Shown piece by piece: positions 1-8,255 of a DNA stretch of 64,000 nucleotides (position 1 is its first letter; the number at the start of each line of letters is the position of its first letter). The stretch is from assembly GCF_003287275.1 (NCBI RefSeq), contig NZ_QEVW01000002.1, positions 124,001 through 188,000 of the forward strand, read 5' to 3'. Source of the DNA: Paenibacillus taichungensis (GTDB lineage: Bacteria; Bacillota; Bacilli; Paenibacillales; Paenibacillaceae). The notes beneath the pieces were generated by a model, which saw only the letters and a list, made by a program, of their open reading frames with translations, was not told the DNA's origin and ran no database searches. A program made the translations under genes and the position numbers.

Positions 1-39
1 TCATATATTTATACATAAGCGATATTGGAGATGATACAT

Positions 40-1083
40 ATGTATGATGTATTGGTTATCGGAGCTGGGCAAGCAGGCTTGGCAGCAGGTTACTATCTTC
101 AGAGGTCGGGGTTAACCTTCTTAATCGTTGACAATGTCTCATCTGTCGGGGAATCTTGGCGTAAACGGTACGATTCCTTGCGTCTTTTTACCCCACGAAT
201 GTATGACGGATTACCCGGAATGTCTCTTATTGGAAATGAAAACAGCCTGCCAAGCAAAGATGAAATTGCAGATTATCTTGAAAGTTACGCCAAACAAATG
301 CATCTTCCTATAAGATTAAACTGTTTAATCACTCGTCTCTCGAAGCAAGATGAGGTGTACTATGCTGAAACTAATGATGGAATAATTGAAGCGCGCAATA
401 TTATCGTTGCCACAGGACCTTTCCAAACCAAGAATGTTCCTCATTTTGCGAAATCATTATCCGAGAATGTAATTCAGCTTCATTCATCAGAATATAAAAA
501 TATCTCTCAATTGCTTCCTGGAACAACAGTAGTCGTAGGCGGAGGGAATTCAGGTGCCCAAATCGCAGTAGAGTTGGCATCAGATGATAAACAAACCGTA
601 TACATATCCATAGCTAGAAATATAACCTTTAGGCCGTTGCATATCATGAAACGAAGTATATTCTGGTATTTCGAAAAGCTCGGAGTATTACGTTCAGGTG
701 CAGATCGCATGGTCGGAAAATGGTTACGAAATCAGCCTGAGTACGTATATGGCTACGAGTTAAAAGAGTTAATCACTAAAGGGAAAGTTAACAAGCGTCC
801 ACGTGCTATAAATGCAAAAGATAACCGCATCCTATATGAGGATGGGAGTGAGGCGCCAATACACAATATTATCTGGGCGACTGGGTTTAAGCGAAATGAT
901 GGTTGGATTGATATCGCTACTGCTTTTGATTCCCGAGGCGAAATTTTACACGAGGCAGGAGTATCACCGGTTGTTGGACTATACTTTGTAGGGCTGCCTT
1001 GGCAAACATCACGAGGTTCAGCACTGTTGGGATGGGTTAAATACGATGCTCAGAAGATCGTTAATCATGTGATTCAAAGGTAA
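40..1083 (+). CDS. Flavin-containing monooxygenase-like NAD(P)/FAD oxidoreductase
   Basis: Predicted cytoplasmic flavoprotein that uses FAD and NAD(P)H, probably to oxygenate or reduce a small organic substrate; the substrate cannot be told. The N-terminus carries the FAD Rossmann motif GAGQAG (about residues 8-13), and a second dinucleotide motif GGGNSG sits near residue 174. An ATG-type motif (ATGF) follows near residue 285, as in class B flavin monooxygenases and YpdA/CzcO-like proteins. The ATG at 40 is chosen because GGAG at 27-30 lies 9 nt upstream; the reading frame also has a TTG at 25 that overlaps this site. About 347 residues, normal for the short CzcO-like group. It stands alone, with a possible terminator at 1162. 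Confidence 0.85.
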   Translation: MYDVLVIGAGQAGLAAGYYLQRSGLTFLIVDNVSSVGESWRKRYDSLRLFTPRMYDGLPGMSLIGNENSLPSKDEIADYLESYAKQMHLPIRLNCLITRLSKQDEVYYAETNDGIIEARNIIVATGPFQTKNVPHFAKSLSENVIQLHSSEYKNISQLLPGTTVVVGGGNSGAQIAVELASDDKQTVYISIARNITFRPLHIMKRSIFWYFEKLGVLRSGADRMVGKWLRNQPEYVYGYELKELITKGKVNKRPRAINAKDNRILYEDGSEAPIHNIIWATGFKRNDGWIDIATAFDSRGEILHEAGVSPVVGLYFVGLPWQTSRGSALLGWVKYDAQKIVNHVIQR

Positions 1084-1161
1084 GACACATCATTGAGTAT
1101 CTCTCGCATTATGGAGGTGTTCATTATTACTGAACGATCTAAACAGTACATATCACATGTT

Positions 1162-1190
1162 AGGCCGTTCCTTCATGGAGCGGCCTCTTT
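1162..1190. terminator. Hairpin between convergent genes
   Basis: AGGCCG pairs with CGGCCT, extended by a T-G and TCC/GGA pairs, with a 5-nt loop. It is followed by CTTT on the plus strand. It lies between the convergent monooxygenase gene and the membrane protein gene, so it may serve both; the T-tract is weak. Confidence 0.5.
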
Positions 1191-1203
1191 ACACATTGGG
1201 GTC

Positions 1204-1920
1204 TTATTTCGCAACAGTTATTTCAAAAGTAGAGTGTTCATGGTCCTGTACGCTGAAGCGATATTCAAATCCATTTCGAACCGTCGCTCCATCAAATTCA
1301 CTCTGGCTTACATTGCGATCCAATATACCGATATCCTGAATCACGTTTTGCGCATCATTATATGTGTACTCATTATTGGTTGTCAGAATAAGTGCAGCGA
1401 TAGCCGTCAAAAAGATTCCACCCGTTGGTTCGCTGACGTCACCAGTCCCGTACAACCTGACTTCCTGCACTTTTTGATCCAAATTTAATGTACCAACCAA
1501 TCGTAATTCATCATTGAATACATACTCAAAAGTGCCGGTTCCCTGCTCGGAAGAGTTTTTCATATTCAAGCGGGTAATACTCAACCCATTCAGTCGGTAT
1601 TTGCCCACGGCGGCATTAAACTTGTTTTTGAATTCCTCTGTTGTAGCAGTGACAGATTCTTGTTTTTCCGTCTGATCTGTCCTGGATGATTGCGGAGGAT
1701 TTGAAGGTAAAGCCAGCATACCATACATGCCTATCGAAGCAATTGCAAAACATGCGGCTGTTAGCGCTAGGTACCTTATCGGTATCCGGTTTTGTTTCCT
1801 CATGGATAAGACCATCAAAACAATAAATACGAAGAAAGCCATAAAGCCTAGGATAAATAGGATTGTAAATAGATACTGCAAATTCTCACCTCGTAATGAA
1901 TCGTTATTTCGTACTTTCAT
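1204..1920 (-). CDS. Hypothetical membrane protein with extracytoplasmic domain
   Basis: I do not recognise the family. The 238-residue product starts with a hydrophobic helix (about residues 16-40), then a short basic loop and a second helix (about 50-70). A soluble C-terminal domain of about 165 residues follows, rich in beta-type alternation and probably outside the cell. The ATG at 1920 has AAGGAA 8 nt upstream. A TTG at 1881, preceded by GAGGTGA, would start the protein directly before the first helix and is an equally possible start. No neighbour suggests a role; it is monocistronic between two hairpins. Confidence 0.65.
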   Translation of the reverse strand: MKVRNNDSLRGENLQYLFTILFILGFMAFFVFIVLMVLSMRKQNRIPIRYLALTAACFAIASIGMYGMLALPSNPPQSSRTDQTEKQESVTATTEEFKNKFNAAVGKYRLNGLSITRLNMKNSSEQGTGTFEYVFNDELRLVGTLNLDQKVQEVRLYGTGDVSEPTGGIFLTAIAALILTTNNEYTYNDAQNVIQDIGILDRNVSQSEFDGATVRNGFEYRFSVQDHEHSTFEITVAK

Positions 1921-1988
1921 TATAATGTTCCTTCGTGAAACTTTAAACTTGCACTTGTCTCTTTAAAATATGAACATTCGAGCGAGCA

Positions 1989-2035
1989 GACTAAAAAGAT
2001 GACCCCTTTGCAGCACGGGGGTCATCTTTTTAGTC
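1989..2035. terminator. Strong bidirectional terminator
   Basis: A perfect 18-bp inverted repeat (1989-2006 and 2018-2035) with an 11-nt loop. The stem has A-rich and T-rich ends, so it has a U-tract in either direction. It separates the 1204-1920 gene from the 2090-2353 gene, which are both on the minus strand, and stops transcription of the latter. Confidence 0.9.
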
Positions 2036-2089
2036 TAGTCTAATCCTCCATTTTAAAAGGCGTTCGGTTTGTTAGCCCTCAATCGGTAT

Positions 2090-2353
2090 TTAGTCAGGCA
2101 TAATCCAGACGATCTCGGCAATGCGCACGAAGAATTTTCTGTTTCTTTCCTCCAGCACAACATGGTCATGTTTAACAGTAACCACACATCCATCCAATCT
2201 ACCGCGAGTTGTTTCCAGGATAACCACTTTTCCCACCAGGGACATCAGACTTTCGACTACACAATGATCCACTGGATGAACGACAATGTTATGAGGCATG
2301 TGGGGCACATAATGTGAGTTAGCCATTGGATGCATCATTGGATAATTATTCAA
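2090..2353 (-). CDS. YuzF-like small protein (DUF2642 type)
   Basis: An 87-residue protein whose C-terminal half (from SLVGKVVILETTRG to the end, FFVRIAEIVWIMPD) looks like Bacillus YuzF and related DUF2642 proteins, small Sm/Hfq-like beta-barrel folds found in spore formers; function unknown. The N-terminal 30 residues are rich in Met, His and Pro. The start is a TTG at 2353, because GGGAGG (2361-2366) sits 7 nt upstream; the longer open frame to 2500 has no such site. A CGCCCA/TGGGCG hairpin (about 2398-2415) lies in its leader. Family call comes from remembered sequence patterns. Confidence 0.7.
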   Translation of the reverse strand: MNNYPMMHPMANSHYVPHMPHNIVVHPVDHCVVESLMSLVGKVVILETTRGRLDGCVVTVKHDHVVLEERNRKFFVRIAEIVWIMPD

Positions 2354-2581
2354 GAAAAAACCTCCCAAATCATTTATACGGCATCCTATGCGATTGCCCG
2401 CCCAAACGACTGGGCGTTTGCCTGGTATCATCCTTTTGGAATATCTGAACGTAAAAAGAACGCATGTCAATATGGAAATATGTAACATTATTTCTTCCAT
2501 TTATTTTACAAATGGTGCGATACTCTCTCACAATCGTTCTGTAAACTGAGAGGGTATTTAACATTATTTGGAGGTGTTTGG

Positions 2582-3001
2582 ATGGTTAAGAAGTGGTGTA
2601 TGCTTGTCCTTATTCTTGTTATGGCTTTATCTGGGAGTGTATATGTGCAGCCCTCTTCGACAGTCCAAGGTGCTGCGACCACCTATACGTTGACCTTCCC
2701 GATGGATCGTTACCCGGAAACAGGAGCGCATATCCGTGACGCCATTGCAGCAGGGCATTCGGCAGTGTGTACCATTGACCGGGATGGGGCGGATGCCAAT
2801 CGCAGGGAGTCGCTGAAAGGCTATCCGACCAAAGCGGGTTATGATCGGGATGAATGGCCGATGGCGATGTGTGAAGAAGGTGGCGCCGGCGCGGATATTA
2901 GATACATAAGTCCAAGTGATAACAGGGGGGCTGGATCTTGGGTGGGAAATCAGTTGGAAAAATATTCAAATGGTACAAGGGTCAAGTTTACAGTGAAATG
3001 A
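2582..3001 (+). CDS. nucB: NucA/NucB-type secreted deoxyribonuclease
   Basis: A 139-residue secreted DNase of the NucA/NucB family, which in Bacillus degrades extracellular or mother-cell DNA during sporulation or competence. A signal peptide covers about residues 1-31 (basic start, hydrophobic core, end near QGA). The rest is the catalytic domain: TIDRDG (64-69), RRESLKG (74-80), GYDRDEWP (86-93) and the [17 protein letters not shown] stretch (103-119), all family hallmarks. Length matches B. subtilis NucB (about 136 aa). GGAGGTG at 2570-2576 precedes the ATG. No immunity (Nin-like) gene is next to it, which fits NucB better than the competence enzyme NucA. Strong terminator follows. Confidence 0.88.
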   Translation: MVKKWCMLVLILVMALSGSVYVQPSSTVQGAATTYTLTFPMDRYPETGAHIRDAIAAGHSAVCTIDRDGADANRRESLKGYPTKAGYDRDEWPMAMCEEGGAGADIRYISPSDNRGAGSWVGNQLEKYSNGTRVKFTVK

Positions 3002-3005
3002 ATGA

Positions 3006-3041
3006 AGCACTGTCGGCGTTTTAGCCAGCAGTGCTTTTTTT
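3006..3041 (+). terminator. Terminator of the nuclease gene
   Basis: AGCACTG (3006-3012) pairs with CAGTGCT (3029-3035), followed directly by seven T residues. It begins 5 nt after the stop codon. Confidence 0.85.
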
Positions 3042-3058
3042 CTGATATTCGCTTGGGC

Positions 3059-3643
3059 TTAATCCATCAAGGAAAGTGTGATTCGAATCGAATTATCTAT
3101 AAATGAACGACTGGGACGAGATTTCATGAAAACGGTCAGTCCAATTAGTGATACAATTAGTGCTTGGGCGACAGCCTTGGCGTCCAGGGAATGGTTGAGT
3201 TCGCCTGATCGCATTCCCCGCTCAATATTTTCCTGAAAGATGACCGACAGGTACATCTGATGTTCCCGGGTGAGAATTTCAAATTTCTCATCATGTGGTG
3301 CGAGCTCAACCATCGTATTGATGCAAAAGCATCCACGACTGAGTCGCTCTGCGTTGTATTCTTCGTCCACGATTTCTGCAAAAAAAGTACGAAAGGCCTC
3401 TTTTACCGATGAAATACCCGCCAGTCTGGTTCGCATCTCTGCGGCACGAGCCATCGTGTACTTCCGTAGCGACGTTTCGAATAATTCTCTTTTATCTCCA
3501 AAAGTGGAGTATATACTGGGCCTTTGAATGCCCATTCTCGAAGTCAAATCGCTTAATGAAGTGGCCTCATATCCTTTTTCCCAAAAAAGCTGCATCGCAG
3601 CATCCAGTACTTTCTCTTCGTCAAATTCGCGAGTTCTAGCCAT
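3059..3643 (-). CDS. TetR/AcrR family transcriptional repressor
   Basis: A 194-residue one-domain DNA-binding regulator with a typical TetR N-terminal helix-turn-helix (about residues 8-55: VLDAAMQLFWEKGYEATSLSD, then QRPSIYSTFGDKRELF) and a helical ligand-binding C-terminal domain with two cysteines in GCFCIN. It is divergent from the 3948 oxidoreductase gene, and a perfect palindrome overlaps that gene's promoter start region, so it very likely represses the oxidoreductase/hydrolase pair and perhaps itself. The inducing ligand is unknown, but the target genes suggest a small reactive or xenobiotic compound. Confidence 0.88.
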   Translation of the reverse strand: MARTREFDEEKVLDAAMQLFWEKGYEATSLSDLTSRMGIQRPSIYSTFGDKRELFETSLRKYTMARAAEMRTRLAGISSVKEAFRTFFAEIVDEEYNAERLSRGCFCINTMVELAPHDEKFEILTREHQMYLSVIFQENIERGMRSGELNHSLDAKAVAQALIVSLIGLTVFMKSRPSRSFIDNSIRITLSLMD

Positions 3644-3839
3644 GATAAATGCTCCTTGTTACTTATATTTTCTAAAGTATAGATATTTTGTATTGGATCA
3701 TACAGATCGTGTTTTGCTAATTATATTTCTTACTCATCAGTATGATATATACTATATAACTCTCGATTATTTGTCAAACGAATCTCTTTTTGATGATGTA
3801 TTTAAGAAATATGATATAGATTTGATGAAAATAAAAAGA

Positions 3840-3869
3840 TTGACAGTAAGAGAAACACTGATATATATT
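3840..3869 (+). promoter_or_regulatory. SigA-type promoter for the oxidoreductase operon
   Basis: TTGACA at 3840-3845 (perfect -35) and TATATT at 3864-3869 (-10) are 18 bp apart in an A/T-rich 304-bp divergent region that holds no gene. The transcript would begin near 3876, just before the palindromic operator. Confidence 0.7.
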
Positions 3870-3885
3870 AACTACCTAAATAACA

Positions 3886-3897
3886 TACCGATCGGTA
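3886..3897. promoter_or_regulatory. TetR-type operator palindrome
   Basis: TACCGATCGGTA is a perfect 12-bp palindrome lying just downstream of the -10 box at 3864-3869. This is a classic TetR-family operator shape, placed so that binding blocks transcription start. The adjacent divergent TetR gene is the obvious binder. Confidence 0.7.
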
Positions 3898-3947
3898 ATT
3901 TATTTTGCTAGTAACAGTCCAATTTTGAAAAAAAGGAGAAATGAGTT

Positions 3948-5012
3948 ATGGAAATAGGAATTACTTCGTTTGTGGAGACCACACCCGATCTTCGGACAGG
4001 TGAAGTCATAAGTCACGCACAGCGATTGCGTGAAGTGGTGGAAGAAATCGTGCTTGCCGATCAGGTGGGGTTGGATGTATTTGGCGTAGGAGAACATCAT
4101 CGTAAAGATTATGCGGCTTCATCCCCTGCGATGGTGCTGTCCGCAGCTGCATCCCTGACCAAGCGTATTCGGCTGACTAGTGCAGTAACGGTACTTTCGT
4201 CCGCTGACCCGGTACGTGTGTTTCAGGATTTTGCCACACTGGATGGCATTTCGAATGGACGTGCGGAGATTATGGCAGGGCGGGGTTCCTTTACCGAATC
4301 ATTCCCTTTGTTTGGCTATGAGCTAGGGGAGTATGATGAGCTGTTCGATGAACATCTGGAACTGCTGCTCAACCTGCAGAAGTCGGAAATAGTCAATTGG
4401 CGAGGTGGGCACAGACCTGCAATACATAATCTGGGCATATATCCACGGCCTGTGCAGAGCCCTCTGCCCATATGGATTGGCAGCGGGGGCAATCAGGAAT
4501 CGGTGGTGCGAGCAGGATTGCTGGGGCTTCCATTGACGTTGGCTATTATTGGCGGGAGCCCGGAACGGAATTTTGGCCCCCTTGTACAGTTGTACAAGCA
4601 GGCAGCGGCACATGCCGGACATGACGCTTCGAAGCTTACCGTAGGGTCGCATTCGCTCGGATTTGTGGCTGAAGATACAGAGCTGGCGGCTGATCTGTTC
4701 TTTCCTTCCACCCAGGCGGGAATGAACAAAATCGGCAAGGAACGGGGATGGGGACATTACAGTCGTGCCAGCTTTGATGCTGCACGCAGTCATGACGGTG
4801 CTCTGTATGTAGGTGATCCAGAGACGGTTGCCCGAAAGATAGTTCACCTACGCAAGAATGTGGGCATTACACGTTTCATGATGTACGTTCCCATTGCAAC
4901 GATGCCGCATGATCAGGTGATGAGAGCGATCGAATTACTCGGAACAGAGGTGGCACCTCGAGTACGGGCAGAGTTGGCTAAGTGGGAAGCTGAGCATGGA
5001 CAAAAAGCATAG
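3948..5012 (+). CDS. LLM-class flavin-dependent oxidoreductase
   Basis: A 354-residue member of the bacterial luciferase-like superfamily, expected to be a TIM-barrel protein using reduced FMN or F420-like flavin. The start MEIGITSFVETTPD, the VGEHHRKDYAASSPA stretch (residues about 47-61) and LTSAVTVLSSADPVRVFQDFATLD are characteristic of the YhbW/MsnO8-like group. A possible role is oxidation of a xenobiotic or fatty compound; the substrate is unknown. AAGGAG lies 9 nt before the ATG. It is co-transcribed with the hydrolase gene at 5041 (28-nt gap) under the TetR operator. Confidence 0.88.
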   Translation: MEIGITSFVETTPDLRTGEVISHAQRLREVVEEIVLADQVGLDVFGVGEHHRKDYAASSPAMVLSAAASLTKRIRLTSAVTVLSSADPVRVFQDFATLDGISNGRAEIMAGRGSFTESFPLFGYELGEYDELFDEHLELLLNLQKSEIVNWRGGHRPAIHNLGIYPRPVQSPLPIWIGSGGNQESVVRAGLLGLPLTLAIIGGSPERNFGPLVQLYKQAAAHAGHDASKLTVGSHSLGFVAEDTELAADLFFPSTQAGMNKIGKERGWGHYSRASFDAARSHDGALYVGDPETVARKIVHLRKNVGITRFMMYVPIATMPHDQVMRAIELLGTEVAPRVRAELAKWEAEHGQKA

Positions 5013-5040
5013 AAAACATACACTGAAGGAGGAATTGTAT

Positions 5041-6009
5041 ATGAGTTTTGTAGATCGGGTGGTACCTGAATTAAGAGATGCATTAACCCAGTTTCCGGGC
5101 TTTAATTTGAAGGGGGCATTGCAGGTTAGCCGGGCGATGCTCATGAATCCACCGATTGAGAAGTCGGAAGACGTACGCACCACAAAGAGAATTATTGCTG
5201 GGGCAGCAGGAGACATGCTGGTCAAAATATATGAGCCGGCTGAGCGTACTGGAGATAAGCTGCCAGCGATGTTGTGGATTCATGGAGGGGGTTATGTGCT
5301 GGGGCATCCAGATATGGATGATGCGTTATGTGAACGCTTTGTACAAGCGGCACATTGCGTAGTCGTATCGGTTGATTACCGCCTGGCCCCGGAGCATCCT
5401 TATCCTGCTGGTCTTTATGATTGCTATGCAGGTCTGGTATGGATGACGGACGAAACAGAGTCACTCGGCATTGATCTCACCAGAGTCGCAATTGCCGGAG
5501 CAAGTGGAGGGGGAGGACTGACTGCAGCACTTGCACAAATGGTCCGCGATAAAGGTGGGCCGAGTCTGATCTTCCAAATGCCTTTGTACCCGATGCTGGA
5601 CGATCGCAATATTTCGGCTTCGAGCCGCGAAATTACGGACCAAAATGCTACATGGAATCGGACTAATAACCTGGAGGCATGGAGTATGTACCTGGGAGAA
5701 GAAAGGGAGGAATTTGGGGAAAACGAAGAACACCACATACCTGCCTACGCAGTCCCGGCAAGAACTGAAAATCTGGCAGGGTTACCTCCAATGTATACGT
5801 GTATTGGCCAACTCGATCTATTTCGAGATGAAACTATTGAATATGTGACACGCCTTGCTGCAGCGGGAGTGGATGTCGAGATGCACCTTTATCCTGGTGC
5901 TTATCATTGCTTCGAAGTATTTGTGCCTGATGCGGAAGTTAGCCAACGGGCTAGTCAGGATTATATTCGTGCCATGGCCAGAGCGCTTAATCCTTCATGG
6001 GAGCAATGA
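5041..6009 (+). CDS. HSL-family alpha/beta hydrolase (esterase)
   Basis: A 322-residue cytoplasmic esterase of the hormone-sensitive-lipase family. The oxyanion-hole motif HGGG starts at residue 81, the nucleophile Ser155 is in GASGG (G-x-S-x-G), an Asp candidate lies in GQLDLFRDE, and the catalytic His is His289 in YHCFE. The ATG at 5041 is used because AGGAGG (about 5027-5032) precedes it; an upstream in-frame ATG at 4996 overlaps the preceding gene. Pairing with a flavin oxidoreductase and a TetR gene suggests oxidise-then-hydrolyse handling of one compound. The substrate is unknown. Confidence 0.88.
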   Translation: MSFVDRVVPELRDALTQFPGFNLKGALQVSRAMLMNPPIEKSEDVRTTKRIIAGAAGDMLVKIYEPAERTGDKLPAMLWIHGGGYVLGHPDMDDALCERFVQAAHCVVVSVDYRLAPEHPYPAGLYDCYAGLVWMTDETESLGIDLTRVAIAGASGGGGLTAALAQMVRDKGGPSLIFQMPLYPMLDDRNISASSREITDQNATWNRTNNLEAWSMYLGEEREEFGENEEHHIPAYAVPARTENLAGLPPMYTCIGQLDLFRDETIEYVTRLAAAGVDVEMHLYPGAYHCFEVFVPDAEVSQRASQDYIRAMARALNPSWEQ

Positions 6010-6052
6010 ATGTCTCCGGCGTTGTCCATAAAATTGAGGTTCTTTTCATCTC

Positions 6053-6165
6053 CATTTCAGATTCCATTAAGGTAGGAGGGGTAAGATAAGTCATGTAAAC
6101 CCCTTCTCGTGTTAAATAGATGTGTGACTAGCCCCGTCGGATCGTCCGGCGGGGTACTTTTTTTC
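6053..6165 (+). repeat. Conserved intergenic RNA-like element, copy A
   Basis: This stretch is nearly identical to 9568-9679. In the 63-nt core (about 6067-6129) I count 58 matches of 63. Both copies are in the same orientation, lie between unrelated genes and end in a 10-bp terminator hairpin of the same shape but partly different sequence. An internal GGGGT...ACCCC pairing (about 6076-6105) is possible. No coding potential was seen. It could be a small RNA, a 3' UTR module or a dispersed repeat; no promoter was recognised with confidence. Confidence 0.7.
6132..6165 (+). terminator. Terminator ending repeat copy A
   Basis: CCCCGTCGGA (6132-6141) pairs with TCCGGCGGGG (6145-6154) around loop TCG, followed by a long T-tract from 6158. 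It ends both the hydrolase operon region and the repeat element. Confidence 0.88.
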
Positions 6166-6230
6166 TTCGTTTTATCGGTTAGATGGTATGATAGATAAAT
6201 ACATAAATGCTAGTAACGGAGGGATGGTTC

Positions 6231-7142
6231 GTGGACCCCAACCTGCATCCGCTGTTCAGACCCATTCAGATGAATGGGACGGATACAAATTCCTATTATT
6301 ATGAGCGAATGCCTTCTGTTTCCCTGATGGCTCATATAGCCTGTTATTGGGAATCGGGTTCCATTCCATACATGGGAGAGCAAGAACAGGAATCTATATC
6401 AGTGCCCGCTCGGGTATTGCCGGATGGCTGTACGGATATGCTGATTACATACGACGCGGTCCGTTCGGTTCATTCCTATGCCTACTGTGGCAATTATTCG
6501 CATCCGTTCGTTGTGCCCGAGACATCCGGTATAAGTGCTTCTGCCGATTACACATTTGGCGTTCGTTTTTTCCCGGGCGGGGCATACGTGTTTCACGGTT
6601 TGCCGTTGGAAGGATTTACGGACATGCGAATTCCGCTTGAGGATTGTTGGCCAGTCAGGTTGAATGAGCTGCAGGAGCGGATAGCTGGAACAAAAAGCTT
6701 TGAAGAACGGGTACGGGTTATGAATGACTATCTAAGTCCCCTGTCCGTGCAAACCAATACATACGAGAATGATCTGATGAAAAATGCGCTGCATCGCATC
6801 TTTATCGATGGGGGACGTATGAGCGTCAGTGAACTGGCCATGCGGGAAGTTGTCAGTGAACGCCAGCTGCATCGGAAGTTTGCAGAATGGATCGGAATTA
6901 GTCCGAAACGATTCAGTGAGGTGGTTCGTTTTCACCGTGTCCTGGGCAGCATTCATCAGGGGCATGCGGCGGATGGGGTAGCACTGGCCCTGAATCATGG
7001 TTTTTTTGACCAAGCTCATCTGATTCGTCAATTCCGAAAGTTTTATGGAGAAACTCCGATGACCGCTGCCAAAGAACATCAACAAAGGTTGTCCGATTTG
7101 TACAATAACTTGGTTGCCCCTTCCGATATACTTAGATCGTGA
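6231..7142 (+). CDS. AraC-family transcriptional regulator
   Basis: A 303-residue regulator. The N-terminal part (about 1-165) is a DUF6597-like sensor region containing VLPDGCTDMLI and GVRFFPGGAY. The C-terminal 100 residues are an AraC helix-turn-helix pair: ISVSELA-type first helix (MSVSELAMREVVSERQLHRKF) and the second with GFFDQAHLIRQFRKFYGETP. The start is taken as GTG 6231, since GGAGGG (6219-6223) lies about 7 nt upstream; an in-frame ATG at 6207 has no such site. Its stop overlaps the leader of the DinB gene, so the two form an operon; the regulator may control that gene. Confidence 0.85.
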   Translation: MDPNLHPLFRPIQMNGTDTNSYYYERMPSVSLMAHIACYWESGSIPYMGEQEQESISVPARVLPDGCTDMLITYDAVRSVHSYAYCGNYSHPFVVPETSGISASADYTFGVRFFPGGAYVFHGLPLEGFTDMRIPLEDCWPVRLNELQERIAGTKSFEERVRVMNDYLSPLSVQTNTYENDLMKNALHRIFIDGGRMSVSELAMREVVSERQLHRKFAEWIGISPKRFSEVVRFHRVLGSIHQGHAADGVALALNHGFFDQAHLIRQFRKFYGETPMTAAKEHQQRLSDLYNNLVAPSDILRS

Positions 7143-7168
7143 GAATAATAGTAAAGGAGATATCATAT

Positions 7169-7657
7169 ATGAATGGAACTTTGCAAATGCGGGATCATCT
7201 GCTCAATGAATTGGAGACGGGAGTACGTACGGGGGCGAGTCTGATCCGCCTGATCCGTCCAGAGGATTGGGCATACCGCCCGCAGGACAATATGCGTTCA
7301 CTGGTGGAACTGGTCCATCATTTTATTCAAATCACGGCATCGGACCTTGCCATTATGCAGGAGAAGAGCGAAGCTGAGGTGGGTGTGGTAGAGAATAGCC
7401 TGTCAGGGATCGAGGATATTGAAAAACTGGAGGCAACACTTTGGGGCAATTTGGAAGCCTACAAAGCTTATATTGTATCACTGAGCGAAGAAGATCTGTT
7501 GAACCGCTCAACCAAAGCTTTCTATATGGAGCATGGTCATTTGCAGGCTCAATGGCAGATTGAAACGCTAACGCATGTATTCCATCACCGTTCACAGCTG
7601 TATAATTACCTCAAACAGCAGGGGCATGAGTTAAACTTTTTCATGCTGTATGCTTAA
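7169..7657 (+). CDS. DinB-family protein
   Basis: A 162-residue four-helix-bundle protein of the DinB/YfiT superfamily, often metal-binding thiol transferases or stress proteins. Candidate metal ligands are the His pair in VHHFIQIT (about residue 50) and the C-terminal HVFHHRSQLYNYL, the family signature. AAAGGAG at 7154-7160 sits 8 nt before ATG 7169. It follows the AraC gene by 26 nt, so it is likely co-transcribed with it. The biochemical activity is unknown. Confidence 0.85.
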   Translation: MNGTLQMRDHLLNELETGVRTGASLIRLIRPEDWAYRPQDNMRSLVELVHHFIQITASDLAIMQEKSEAEVGVVENSLSGIEDIEKLEATLWGNLEAYKAYIVSLSEEDLLNRSTKAFYMEHGHLQAQWQIETLTHVFHHRSQLYNYLKQQGHELNFFMLYA

Positions 7658-7686
7658 TAATCTCACAATATGAGTTTCATGTAGTG

Positions 7687-7716
7687 GCTCCGCCGGATGA
7701 TCTGGTGGGGCTTTTT
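7687..7716 (+). terminator. Terminator of the AraC-DinB operon
   Basis: GCTCCGCCGGA (7687-7697) pairs with TCTGGTGGGGC (7701-7711) with three G-T pairs and loop TGA, then five T residues. Its sequence resembles the terminators of the two conserved repeat elements, but the rest of the element is absent here. Confidence 0.85.
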
Positions 7717-7832
7717 GATTACTTTAGTCTAGCATCTCTATCAAAATGGACGTTATCACACGGTCATTTTACCGTTACATTAATAGATTCCATGCATAGA
7801 ATACCGTATCAAAGCAAAAGGAGGTGATTTCC

Positions 7833-8120
7833 ATGGCCATCCTTTTACCGCAACAATTTTATGCCTTAGCGGCTGGTGTGGGTAAATCGTATTATGAAAA
7901 CCTTGCTGGAGGCACGAATGCCAGCATCACAGTGAACAATTTTGGTCCTTTCCCGATAGACCTGGTTGTGACTCGTGTTAACGCACCAGTAATCACGTAT
8001 TTGATCCCTGCTGGCAACAGCCTTACGTTGTCTGTTGATTTACTGCTCGTAGCTGCTTTGTTGACTACTCCCGCAGGTGCTTCAACAGGTACAATTCAAA
8101 TCGCAACAGCTGATTTCTAA
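7833..8120 (+). CDS. Small hypothetical protein, probably beta-rich
   Basis: A 95-residue protein that I do not recognise. It is rich in Ala, Thr, Val, Leu and Asn, has few charged residues and shows alternating hydrophobic stretches (SITVNNFG, IDLVVTRVN, SLTLSVDLLLVAALL, TIQIATADF) typical of a beta sandwich or a surface/structural protein. There is no clear signal peptide. AAAGGAGGTGAT at 7817-7828 is fully complementary to the 16S 3' end, so high translation is expected. It is monocistronic with its own terminator. A spore-coat or structural role is possible but only a guess. Confidence 0.7.
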   Translation: MAILLPQQFYALAAGVGKSYYENLAGGTNASITVNNFGPFPIDLVVTRVNAPVITYLIPAGNSLTLSVDLLLVAALLTTPAGASTGTIQIATADF

Positions 8121-8140
8121 TGAATGTAGCGTGCTTTGTG

Positions 8141-8183
8141 AACCTCTGTCGGACATGTTGTCGGCAGAGGTTTTTCTTTTTTT
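8141..8183 (+). terminator. Terminator of the 95-aa gene
   Basis: AACCTCTG (8141-8148) pairs with CAGAGGTT (8165-8172), with weaker internal pairing, and is followed by a T-rich tract. Confidence 0.85.
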
Positions 8184-8255
8184 ATGGATGAATTTGGGGT
8201 TGGAATGATATTATACTAGGGGATTTATAAATTTAAGTAGTTGTTATAAGAATGA

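Noticed and set aside
1093..1488. 131-codon plus-strand open frame
   Set aside because: It lies antisense to the membrane protein gene at 1204-1920, has no ribosome binding site at a usable distance and no protein-like composition.
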